This document shows, in pieces, positions 1 to 8,649 of a DNA stretch of 36,775 nt. The notes under the pieces were generated by a model. It was given only the letters and a program-made list of their open reading frames with translations. It did no database searches and had not been told where the DNA came from. Position numbers and translations under genes: made by a program. Within the stretch, counting starts at the first letter, position 1. Each line of letters begins with the position of its first letter. Origin of the DNA: Chlorobiota bacterium (GTDB taxonomy: Bacteria; Bacteroidota; Bacteroidia; Bacteroidales; Prolixibacteraceae); assembly GCA_013152355.1 (NCBI GenBank), contig JAADGO010000217.1, positions 6,914-43,688 on the forward strand, written 5' to 3'.

Positions 1-422
1 CAAGCTGCTCCTGCCTGGGCAGGTTCCTCTTCTTTGCTACCATGCAAAAATTCATGCACCTCCTCAATTGTGAATGGCATTTTGTCACGGTTTTCTTTTA
101 TATATGTAAGTGCCTGGTTTAAATACCCTATTTCGTTATGTTCCTGTAAATGTATAAGGTGGGCAAAAACAGTGTTCTTCCCGCTATTGATCATCTGCGC
201 AATTACAATTTTTTCATTGTAATCTTCCGCCTCACGTTTTTCAATGGTAATTGCCCCCTGCGGGCAATGCCCGAGGCATGCTCCCAACCCGTCACACATC
301 AATTCGCTAATCAGCCGCGCTTTACCATCAATAATTTGCAACGCCCCTTCGTGGCAGTTAGGGACACAATCGCCACAGCCGTCACAAAGCTCTTCGTCTA
401 TTTTTACAATCTCACGTATCAT
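1..422 (-). CDS. 4Fe-4S ferredoxin-type protein (C-terminus runs off the left edge)
   Basis: Hand translation of the minus strand from ATG at 422: MIREIVKIDEELCDGCGDCVPNCHEGALQIIDGKARLISELMCDGLGACLGHCPQGAITIEKREAEDY... Two CxxCxxCxxxC/CxxxCP-type clusters. Absent from the ORF track because it is truncated. Confidence 0.85.
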   Translation of the reverse strand, partial: MIREIVKIDEELCDGCGDCVPNCHEGALQIIDGKARLISELMCDGLGACLGHCPQGAITIEKREAEDYNEKIVIAQMINSGKNTVFAHLIHLQEHNEIGYLNQALTYIKENRDKMPFTIEEVHEFLHGSKEEEPAQAGAA

Positions 423-473
423 ATTTTTGCTTATTTTATTACAACAAATGTAGGGCACGCGCGTTTCCTTTTC

Positions 474-489
474 TGTACCAATTGTTACA
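474..489. promoter_or_regulatory. Near-perfect 16-bp palindrome TGTACCAATTGTTACA, candidate Crp/Fnr-type operator
   Basis: TGTAnCAATTGnTACA dyad in the divergent intergenic region, 12 bp before the regulator ATG at 502. Confidence 0.45.
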
Positions 490-501
490 AACCGAAGATT
501 T

Positions 502-1179
502 ATGGTAAATTTTAATGTTCTTACAAAATCTCCTATCTTCAAGGGGCTTTCTGAGGAGGAATTAAAAGAGTTATTCGGGCACATCCTTTTCCGGGTAAAA
601 TATTTTAAAAAAGATGATTTGATTGCTTGTTCAGGGGATGAGCTCCTCTCGCTGTGTGTCCTTCAAAAAGGGTCGGCAAGGGGAGAAATGATAGATTATT
701 CGGGGAAAACTTTAAAAATTGAGGATATTGAAACTCCAAAGACCCTGGCATCGGCTTTTCTTTTTGGGAAAAAAAACCGGTTTCCTGTTACGGTTATTGC
801 CAATAATGATGTTGAGCTTTTATCTATTCCAAAACCGGAATACTTAAATCTCTTGCAAACCAACCGTACAATTTTGAATAATTACCTGAATACCATTTCA
901 TCAAGGACTCAGTTCTTGTCAGAAAAATTACATTTCCTCAGTTTTAAATCAATAAAAGAAAAAATTGCAAACCTTTTGTTGAATATGGCAGGGTCAACAT
1001 ACCATTCAGTAGAATTGAAGTATACCCAACAACAACTGGCCGACCTGTTTGGAGTAACACGTCCGTCATTGGCACGTGTTTTTGGGAAAATGCAGGATGA
1101 AGGTTTGATAAAGATCAATAAAAGAACCATTACTCTTACAAATAAAAAAGGGTTAAATGAGCTTTTCCAAAAAAACTGA
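502..1179 (+). CDS. Crp/Fnr family transcriptional regulator
   Basis: Cyclic-nucleotide-binding-like N-terminus and C-terminal HTH (YTQQQLADLFGVTRPSLARVFGKMQDEGLI). Confidence 0.9.
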   Translation: MVNFNVLTKSPIFKGLSEEELKELFGHILFRVKYFKKDDLIACSGDELLSLCVLQKGSARGEMIDYSGKTLKIEDIETPKTLASAFLFGKKNRFPVTVIANNDVELLSIPKPEYLNLLQTNRTILNNYLNTISSRTQFLSEKLHFLSFKSIKEKIANLLLNMAGSTYHSVELKYTQQQLADLFGVTRPSLARVFGKMQDEGLIKINKRTITLTNKKGLNELFQKN

Positions 1180-1930
1180 AACGGCCCGGGGATTAATTTT
1201 TTACAGCCGGCTTTCTAAATATAGCGAGGTGCTGCATTTTACCACTACCAAAGATAACGCCTCCGATAATACCGCTCTATTTACTGGTAGCTCTCCCGGA
1301 ATTTATGAAAGAAACAGGCAGCTATTGGCAGAAAAACTAGGATTGGAAGAGGGGCAGCTCGTTTTTCCACGCCAAACACATTCGAATAGGGTAGCTGTTG
1401 TCAGCAAGGTGCCTGAAAAAGAACTCGCAGGGACAGATGCACTAATTACCAACCATACAGGTATTTGTTTATGCGTCCAAACTGCTGATTGTGTGCCTGT
1501 ACTACTTTACGACCCGGTTGAAAAGGTAGTCGCAGCCGTTCATGCAGGATGGAGGGGGACTGTCGGCAAAATAGTATCTGAGGCTGTAAAAATAATGGTT
1601 AATAAGTTCAACTCTTCTCCTGATAAGATAATTGCCTGTATTGGCCCGTCAATTGGCCCGGAGGTATACGAGGTTGGGCCAGAGGTGATCCGGCAAGTTG
1701 AGGTAAATATCCCTAATCATGAATCGGTATTAGAAAAAACGGGAAACGGGAAAGCATTATTAAACCTTTGGGAAGCGAATAAGATATTGCTTTTAAACGA
1801 AGGAGTCCACGAACAGGACATTACTATATCGGGGCTATGCACATATACCGGAGGCCGCCTTTTTTACTCTGCCCGCCGCGATGGTCTCCACACAGGAAGG
1901 ATGGTTTCGGGGATTATGCTGAAAGAATAA
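1157..1930 (+). CDS. pgeF: Peptidoglycan editing factor PgeF / YfiH-family (multi-copper polyphenol oxidase domain)
   Basis: Family motifs RQTHSNRVAVV, DALITNHTGICLCVQTADCVPVLLYDP, VHAGWRGTVGKI, IGPSIGPEVYEVG. Overlaps the upstream gene by 23 bp. Confidence 0.93.
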   Translation: MSFSKKTETARGLIFYSRLSKYSEVLHFTTTKDNASDNTALFTGSSPGIYERNRQLLAEKLGLEEGQLVFPRQTHSNRVAVVSKVPEKELAGTDALITNHTGICLCVQTADCVPVLLYDPVEKVVAAVHAGWRGTVGKIVSEAVKIMVNKFNSSPDKIIACIGPSIGPEVYEVGPEVIRQVEVNIPNHESVLEKTGNGKALLNLWEANKILLLNEGVHEQDITISGLCTYTGGRLFYSARRDGLHTGRMVSGIMLKE

Positions 1931-2012
1931 TTTTTAAACAGTCTTTAAGCATTTTTTAACTTTACAGATTAACTCAAAACAGCTATCTTCGCAAAGAATA
2001 AAAAAACAGGCG

Positions 2013-5000
2013 ATGAAGAATTATAAATTACTAAATATCATATTTGGCTGGGTGAGTTTTGCCATTGCAGCCTTTGTATACTTATCAACCATTGAGCCAA
2101 CTGCCAGTTTTTGGGATTGTGGCGAGTTTATCACCACCTCATACAAACTTGAGGTTGGGCATCCTCCGGGAGCGCCGTTTTTTATGATTGTGGGCAGGTT
2201 CTTCACTTTGTTTGGAGGAGGCCCTGAGAACGCTGCGAAGATGGTCAATTCATTATCGGCATTGGCAAGTGCCTTCACTATATTATTCCTGTTCTGGACA
2301 ATCACTCATCTTGCAAAGCGGATTGTCTCAAAAGGGAGTGAGTTGTCTACAGGCCAGATAATTGCTGTTTTAGGAAGCGGATTGGTTGGTGCTTTAACTT
2401 ATACTTTTTCCGATACTTTTTGGTTCTCGGCTGTCGAAGGGGAGGTGTACGCAACATCCTCTTTGTTAACGGCACTTATATTCTGGGCAATCCTGAAATG
2501 GGAGAATGTTGCCGGCCAGCCCCGAGCCAACAGGTGGTTAATCCTCATTGCATATATTATAGGCTTGTCAATCGGGGTACACCTGCTCAACCTCCTGGCA
2601 ATTCCTGCCATCGTTTTCGTATATTACTTTAAAAAATACCCTGTTACCCGGAGAGGGGTCATTTCCTCACTCATTATCTCCATTACCCTGCTTGCAGTTA
2701 TTATGTATGGGGTTGTCCCGGGGTTTGTAGAAATTGCTTCGTGGTTCGAGCTATTGTTTGTCAATTCATTTGGATTGCCTTTCCATTCGGGAGTCCTGTT
2801 TTACCTTGTTGCCGTGGTAGTGCTTATTGTTTTAGGCATCAGGTATACTGTCAGGAAACAAAAAGTAGTATGGAATACGATTTTAGTGGGCCTTACTGCT
2901 ATCTTATTGGGTTATTCAACTTTTGCGCTGATAATAATTCGTTCCTCGGCAAAAACACCAATGGATCAGAACAGCCCCAATAACACTTTTGCATTGCTTT
3001 CGTACCTCAACAGGGAACAATATGGCGACAGGCCTTTGTTTTTCGGGCAGTACTATAATTCGCCCCTGGATCCGAAAAACCGCTATAGCGAAGGGAAAGC
3101 AGTGTATTCTCAGCGTGATGGTAAATATGTGATAACAAATCATCGGGTAAGCCCTAATTATGACAAAAGATTTACCACCTTTTTCCCACGGATGTGGAGC
3201 AATATGGAGCCATCTCATGCCAAAGACTATCAGCGATGGGGCAAAATTAAAGGGCGGAAAATAAGGTACACCAATGAACGTGGGGAGGTTGAAACAATTG
3301 TGAAACCGACATTCTTTGAAAACCTGAGGTTCTTTTTCCGTTACCAGGTAGGGCACATGTATTTCCGTTATTTCATGTGGAATTTTACAGGAAGGCAAAA
3401 TGATATCCAGGGCCATGGCAGCATCCTTTACGGAAACTGGTTAAGCGGGGTTAAGTTTATTGACGAATGGCGGTTGGGCGACCAGGATAACCTGCCTGCC
3501 CGGTTTAAAAATAATAAAGCCCGTAATGTATATTATTTCCTGCCTTTGATCCTGGGGTTAATCGGTATCTTTTATCAATACAACAAAGGGAAAGAGGGAA
3601 AAAAAGACCTTTGGGTGGTTTTCCTGTTGTTTTTCCTCACAGGTTTGGCAATTGTCATTTACCTGAACCAATACCCTCACCAGCCACGTGAAAGGGATTA
3701 TGCTTTTGCCGGCTCCTTTTATGCATTTAGTATTTGGGTTGGGCTTGGCGTATTAGGGCTATACGAAGGGCTCAAACGCTACCTTCCCGAAACGGTAAGT
3801 GCCGGGGTGGTTACGGTACTTTCGTTGGTATTGGTGCCCGGGATAATGGCTGCTGAAAACTGGGATGACCACGACAGGTCAAACAGGTATACAGCCCGCG
3901 ACCTGGGTGCAGATTACCTGGAATCATGTGCCCCCAATGCCATACTTTTTACGAATGGCGACAACGATACATTCCCTCTTTGGTACAACCAGGAGGTAGA
4001 AGGGGTCAGGACTGATGTAAGGGTATGTAACCTGAGTTATTTACAAACCGACTGGTATATTAACCAAATGAGGAGGAAGGCATACGAATCGGAACCGTTA
4101 CCTTTCTCAATCCCGGAAGAAAAATATACGCAGGGGACACGAGATATTGTCTACCTGTTGAACGACCCTCGTATCAAAGGAGATGTTGACCTTAAAAAAG
4201 CAATTAACTTTGTTGCAGACGATGACCCCCGCACCAAACTGGCCCAGGCTGACAATGCTGCTTACATTCCGGGGAAAATATTAAAATTAAAGATCGATAA
4301 AGAGGCGGTTATAAGAAATAAAGTAGTCCGCCCTGAAGATTATGATAAAATTGTGGATACCATCACCTTCGATTTCAGCAATAAAAATTACCTGTCAAAA
4401 GATGAGCTGATGATTTTAGACCTGCTGGCGACAAACAACTGGAAACGCCCCATATATTATGCCATCACTGTCGGGCAGAACAAGTATCTGAATCTGAAGA
4501 ATTATTTCCAGGCCGAAGGGTTTGCATACAGGATAGTGCCGTTAAAGAATGAAAAGCAGAGTAATCCCATCAACTTCGGGAGGGTAGCTACCGACATAAT
4601 GTATACCAACATTATGAAAAAATTTAAATGGGGCAATATGAACGACCCGGATGTTTATATTGATGAAAACAACGCCCGGATGATAACCAATATCCGGAAT
4701 AGTTTTAACCGCCTGGCAGGTGCATTAATTGATGAAGGGAAAAGAGATTCGGCAATTGCGGTAATTGACCGGTGCCTTGAGTTGATCCCCGGAGATATTG
4801 TGCCTTACGAATATTTTGCACTGGAAATAACCAATAACCTTTTCAGGTTGGGAGAAAAAGAAAAAGGGGAGGAGATGATCCTTGATGCCTTTGCCCGATA
4901 TAAGGAGGAACTCGACTATTTCTTTTCGTTGAATAATAAATTTATAAATACCGATGGAGTAAGAGAGGAGATACAAAGGGATATGTTTTATATGCAAAAA

Positions 5001-5102
5001 CTGGAGAGGATTGGCAAGTCATCGGGTAACAAAGAACTGTCGGACGAAATTTCGGCAACCTTACGGGATTATTATTCAATCCTTAGTGCCATGAAAAACT
5101 AA
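2013..5102 (+). CDS. DUF2723 family multi-pass membrane protein (putative protein O-mannosyltransferase-like, with C-terminal soluble domain)
   Basis: N-terminal YLSTIEPTASFWDCGEFITTSYKLEVGHPPGAPFF is diagnostic of DUF2723; many TM segments; later NGDNDTFPLWYNQEVEGVRTDVRVCNLSYLQTDWYINQM block. Confidence 0.93.
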   Translation: MKNYKLLNIIFGWVSFAIAAFVYLSTIEPTASFWDCGEFITTSYKLEVGHPPGAPFFMIVGRFFTLFGGGPENAAKMVNSLSALASAFTILFLFWTITHLAKRIVSKGSELSTGQIIAVLGSGLVGALTYTFSDTFWFSAVEGEVYATSSLLTALIFWAILKWENVAGQPRANRWLILIAYIIGLSIGVHLLNLLAIPAIVFVYYFKKYPVTRRGVISSLIISITLLAVIMYGVVPGFVEIASWFELLFVNSFGLPFHSGVLFYLVAVVVLIVLGIRYTVRKQKVVWNTILVGLTAILLGYSTFALIIIRSSAKTPMDQNSPNNTFALLSYLNREQYGDRPLFFGQYYNSPLDPKNRYSEGKAVYSQRDGKYVITNHRVSPNYDKRFTTFFPRMWSNMEPSHAKDYQRWGKIKGRKIRYTNERGEVETIVKPTFFENLRFFFRYQVGHMYFRYFMWNFTGRQNDIQGHGSILYGNWLSGVKFIDEWRLGDQDNLPARFKNNKARNVYYFLPLILGLIGIFYQYNKGKEGKKDLWVVFLLFFLTGLAIVIYLNQYPHQPRERDYAFAGSFYAFSIWVGLGVLGLYEGLKRYLPETVSAGVVTVLSLVLVPGIMAAENWDDHDRSNRYTARDLGADYLESCAPNAILFTNGDNDTFPLWYNQEVEGVRTDVRVCNLSYLQTDWYINQMRRKAYESEPLPFSIPEEKYTQGTRDIVYLLNDPRIKGDVDLKKAINFVADDDPRTKLAQADNAAYIPGKILKLKIDKEAVIRNKVVRPEDYDKIVDTITFDFSNKNYLSKDELMILDLLATNNWKRPIYYAITVGQNKYLNLKNYFQAEGFAYRIVPLKNEKQSNPINFGRVATDIMYTNIMKKFKWGNMNDPDVYIDENNARMITNIRNSFNRLAGALIDEGKRDSAIAVIDRCLELIPGDIVPYEYFALEITNNLFRLGEKEKGEEMILDAFARYKEELDYFFSLNNKFINTDGVREEIQRDMFYMQKLERIGKSSGNKELSDEISATLRDYYSILSAMKN

Positions 5103-5740
5103 TGCCACGCATCGACCCACGTGTCCACCTGCCGGGAATAGTAACCAGGTGGTTTGCAAAAGCGACCTGGAGGGTCGGGGGAGATGGAAAAGCGGCCTAC
5201 CTGACTTTCGATGACGGCCCTGTGCCGGAGATGACCCCCTGGGTACTTGACGTTTTACAAAAAGAAGGTATAAAAGCCACATTCTTTTGCGTGGGCGAAA
5301 ATGTTTCCCGGAATCCCGAAATTTTTAAACGTATCAAAGAAGAGGGGCATTCGGTAGGAAACCATACATTTAATCATCTGCAGGGGTTAAAAACCAACGA
5401 AGCCACATTCATGAATAATATTGCCAAAGCCAATGAGTTGATAGGCTCTGATTTATTCCGCCCTCCATACGGCTGGATGACCAGGCGGCAATACAAATCT
5501 TTATTGTGCAACTATAAAATTATCATGTGGGATATTCTAAGCCGTGATTTTGACCAGGATATAAGCGGGGAGAAGGTCGTAAAAAATGTGATGGACTTTG
5601 TCCGCCCGGGGTCGATAATCATATTCCACGATTCGGTAAAAGCAGTACGCAACCTTTATTATGCGCTGCCACGTGTAATAGGCCTGCTAAAAGAAAAAGG
5701 GTTTTCTTTCCGGAAATTGAAAAGTCAATATCCGCAATAA
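5102..5740 (+). CDS. Polysaccharide deacetylase family protein (NodB homology, CE4)
   Basis: YLTFDDGPVPEMTPWVLDVLQKEGIKATFFCVGENV, EGHSVGNHTFNH, FRPPYG motifs. Start overlaps the preceding stop (TAATG). Confidence 0.93.
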   Translation: MPRIDPRVHLPGIVTRWFAKATWRVGGDGKAAYLTFDDGPVPEMTPWVLDVLQKEGIKATFFCVGENVSRNPEIFKRIKEEGHSVGNHTFNHLQGLKTNEATFMNNIAKANELIGSDLFRPPYGWMTRRQYKSLLCNYKIIMWDILSRDFDQDISGEKVVKNVMDFVRPGSIIIFHDSVKAVRNLYYALPRVIGLLKEKGFSFRKLKSQYPQ

Positions 5741-5805
5741 TTAATGCCCTTCTTCTTATTTCCTCCCCGTCCTGAATGGGCTTTCATAGGGGGCAAAAGG
5801 TATAT

Positions 5806-7374
5806 CTAATTACCTTCCTTTTTCATAACCAGCCCTTCGGGCCTCATCTCCCAGAATTTACCAATCATATCGCCATCCCAGGTGTTTGATACATTTTCTA
5901 TATCATAAATAATTTTTACCAGGCTTTCACTAAGGTACACGGCTTTCCCTTCGGGGACTTTCACAGTAATAAAAACTTCCTGCTCTCTCCACCTGCCATC
6001 TCCACCGATTATAAAATATGGGTCGAAGGACAGGGTTGAATCCTTTTGACTGAAGTTGTAGGTTATACTTTCAATATTCTCCCTTGCATCAGACTGGCTG
6101 CCCCCCCTTGACTTTTTCTTCACATTCACAATAAAATTACCGGTGCTCGATTTTTCAATATCCAGCTTTGGCTTGCCTATCAAAATCTGCTCTCCATCGG
6201 CGTTAACCACTTTAAAGCGGTCAATTTTCCAATTTGTGCCACTGTAATCGCCCCATTTATCTTCTCCCAATTCAAGGTATAGAGTCTGGCACGACTGGCA
6301 GTCAATAACCTGGCTGGTCGAAAGGGAGGTCTTGTCCTTAAAGTTTCCTGCCTGCCCAACCGATAAAACAACCAGAGTAATCAACGAAATTAACCATACG
6401 CCTGCCATGCTTAATATAATTGCCGTGTTGTTAGATTTATAACGGAATACCAGTTTTGTCCCAATAAAAAGCATTGCTAAAAGCGGGATGCCGGCAAGGA
6501 ATCCTATTGCAGCCAGGCCCAGTGTCAAGGCCCCGGGTGTAACAAAGTGCCCCAGGAATCCATACATCTGGAGGTCGGGCGACCAAACCAGGGGCCAGTC
6601 GGCAACAAGCGAGTGCCCCACTACCATGGACGAGATAAATCCTAATAACCCAAAAAAACCGGAAATAATCAATATTACCCCAATAATTATTACGACTATT
6701 TTTAACAGTACCTTCAATATATTATAGGCTACATCGCCAACCTGCGTAGCTGTATGCTGCCCCTTGGCGTATGTATCCGACTTTTTTAGCCTTTGCACAC
6801 TCTCTTGTACCTCCTTAACTTCATCTTTTATCGATTTTTCAATATTCGTTATCGTCACCTCCTGTCCTCTCATTTCGAGGCGCTGCGCTGTATTCACAGC
6901 TTTTGGCACGGCAATCCATAAAATTATGTATGCCAGGAAGCCAATCCCGTTTATAAAGAACAGTACAACGAAGATGATACGCAATACCACCGGGTCTATA
7001 TTGAAATAGGCACCCAACCCGCCACAAACGCCTCCCAGCACCCTGTGCCCCGGGTCGCGGTACAACCTCCTTTTTCGTTTGCCGGTTGCTGTCACAGGCT
7101 CATCGTCTTCAGCCGCGCCAAAGTCTTCGGGCATCCCGATTACCTTTATTACTTCGTCAACCCATTCCATGGTTACTACCACATTTTCGCCTACTGGTTT
7201 TTCGCTGAACAATTCGGCTATCCGGTTTTCAATGTCGGCTACAACTTCTTTCCCTTCGTCATCGCTGCCAAAATACATTTTTAGTTTAAGCAGGTAATCC
7301 TGGAGCTTTTCATAGGCATCGTCTTCAATATGAAAAACCGTGCCGCTTATATTTATTGTAAATGTCTTTTTCAT
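5806..7374 (-). CDS. PspC domain-containing membrane protein
   Basis: RRLYRDPGHRVLGGVCGGLGAYFNIDPVVLRIIFVVLFFINGIGFLAYIILWIAVPKA is a classical PspC domain; further TM segments. Confidence 0.92.
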   Translation of the reverse strand: MKKTFTINISGTVFHIEDDAYEKLQDYLLKLKMYFGSDDEGKEVVADIENRIAELFSEKPVGENVVVTMEWVDEVIKVIGMPEDFGAAEDDEPVTATGKRKRRLYRDPGHRVLGGVCGGLGAYFNIDPVVLRIIFVVLFFINGIGFLAYIILWIAVPKAVNTAQRLEMRGQEVTITNIEKSIKDEVKEVQESVQRLKKSDTYAKGQHTATQVGDVAYNILKVLLKIVVIIIGVILIISGFFGLLGFISSMVVGHSLVADWPLVWSPDLQMYGFLGHFVTPGALTLGLAAIGFLAGIPLLAMLFIGTKLVFRYKSNNTAIILSMAGVWLISLITLVVLSVGQAGNFKDKTSLSTSQVIDCQSCQTLYLELGEDKWGDYSGTNWKIDRFKVVNADGEQILIGKPKLDIEKSSTGNFIVNVKKKSRGGSQSDARENIESITYNFSQKDSTLSFDPYFIIGGDGRWREQEVFITVKVPEGKAVYLSESLVKIIYDIENVSNTWDGDMIGKFWEMRPEGLVMKKEGN

Positions 7375-7426
7375 CTGTTTATATATTAAACTTGTAAATC
7401 AAATGTTTTTATAAACTCTTCGTTTT

Positions 7427-7762
7427 TCATTTATCCTTATGAGATTTTATTTTCCCAACCGCTTCAACCAGTTCGCTCCATGAACTTTTAAGCTCGCCCA
7501 GGAAATCACGGCCCTTGTCTGTCAACTCGTAATATTTCCGTGGTGGCCCTTGTGTCGATTCTTCCCATTTATATGACAGCAGCCCGGCATTTTTTAACCT
7601 CGACAACAACGGGTAAAGTGTACCTTCTACCACAATCATTTTTGCCTCTTTCAGTTCCTGTATAATGTTGCTGGCATATAACGGTTTGCCATCAAGGACA
7701 AGGAGGATGCAGTACTCCAGTACTCCTTTCCTCATTTGTGCTTTTGTATTTTCAAGTTTCAT
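7427..7762 (-). CDS. PadR family transcriptional regulator
   Basis: KGVLEYCILLVLDGKPLYASNIIQELKEAKMIVVEGTLYPLLSRLKNAGLLSYKWEESTQGPPRKYYELTDKGRDFL; immediately upstream of pspC-like gene. Confidence 0.94.
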   Translation of the reverse strand: MKLENTKAQMRKGVLEYCILLVLDGKPLYASNIIQELKEAKMIVVEGTLYPLLSRLKNAGLLSYKWEESTQGPPRKYYELTDKGRDFLGELKSSWSELVEAVGKIKSHKDK

Positions 7763-7920
7763 AGCTCATTCCCTCTTTTTAATTTCCCCATTTATTCAAG
7801 CCTGAAAAAAAACTGTGGTATAACTACGGCTTACCTTATAGGCCTCCCCGGTACTTATTGTTAATCATCCGGGATTCAATCCCAAAGGGCTTTCCCCCTA
7901 AAGGAATACCCTTCCGGCAT

Positions 7921-8280
7921 TCAGCTTTCCAGTTTAACAGTACCTTTACCTGCTTCTTCCAATAAATAGGGATTAGCGTCAAAATATGCTTCATTAGCCA
8001 TCCAGCTTCCTATTTCCAGTCCTTCTTCTGCAACCTTTTCAGGGTAACCTTTATTAAGTAGTAGCCCTCCTTCTGAAGGTACATTCAGGTTTCCTTCATC
8101 GGCAACAATGGTTTCGGACGAATTGTCTACCAGAACCATTGCTATTTTACTAATGCTGTTATTAGTTAGCAATTGCTTCCAGAATCCTTGTGCCACTACG
8201 GTGAAGCTAATTAATACAAAACTAATAATTACTGCTAATAACCTTACTGCTGCTTTCTTAACATTGTTCGTTGTTTTCAT
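7921..8280 (-). CDS. Small exported protein of unknown function (likely start MKTTNNVKK at 8280; ORF track extends to 8376)
   Basis: Signal-peptide-like N-terminus MKTTNNVKKAAVRLLAVIISFVLISFTVVAQG; first gene of the PadR/PspC cluster. Confidence 0.65.
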   Translation of the reverse strand: MKTTNNVKKAAVRLLAVIISFVLISFTVVAQGFWKQLLTNNSISKIAMVLVDNSSETIVADEGNLNVPSEGGLLLNKGYPEKVAEEGLEIGSWMANEAYFDANPYLLEEAGKGTVKLES

Positions 8281-8426
8281 GGCTTTTTGTTTTAATGATT
8301 TCCTGTTTCTGTTTCCTTCCTGCCCTGCGGCTGGCTTATTTATTGAAGTTGTTTCAAAGATTGTTTCAAATTGCAAAAAACTGTTTTTTTAAGAGACTAC
8401 CTTCTTTTACACTGTTGTTTGCATTG

Positions 8427-8434
8427 CAAATATA
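8427..8434 (-). promoter_or_regulatory. Bacteroidota-type -7 promoter element TATATTTG for the small protein/PadR/PspC operon
   Basis: Minus strand reads TTG-N21-TATATTTG, matching the TTG/TAnnTTTG Bacteroidota promoter pattern. Confidence 0.55.
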
Positions 8435-8447
8435 CAAACAAAAAAAG

Positions 8448-8468
8448 GTACTATGCAAGACATAGTAC
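8448..8468. promoter_or_regulatory. Perfect inverted repeat GTACTATG-CAAGA-CATAGTAC, candidate PadR operator
   Basis: 8-bp perfect arms with 5-nt spacer, overlapping the putative -33 TTG of the operon promoter. Confidence 0.6.
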
Positions 8469-8649
8469 TAAAATTATTTTACTTTTTTTGCTACCTATGT
8501 TTTAATAGCCTGTATATAAATATGTTAGAGAGAGAAGTTTTTTTTATCTTTTCAAAAAGTTATTGAAGTAGATTAGTTATTGCCATTTCACGAAAGGTAG
8601 GTATGGAACACCCAAGTCTTAGTACTTTCTTATTCCTTAATTTTGTGTC

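Noticed and set aside
150-515. 121-aa plus-strand ORF
   Set aside because: Antisense to the ferredoxin gene; the minus strand carries the cysteine clusters.
2916-3416. 166-aa minus-strand ORF
   Set aside because: Fully antisense to the well-supported DUF2723 gene, with no family motifs; shadow ORF.
7871-7883. GGGATTCAATCCC palindrome between the small protein and padR
   Set aside because: Short, no T-run and no clear promoter context; could be chance.
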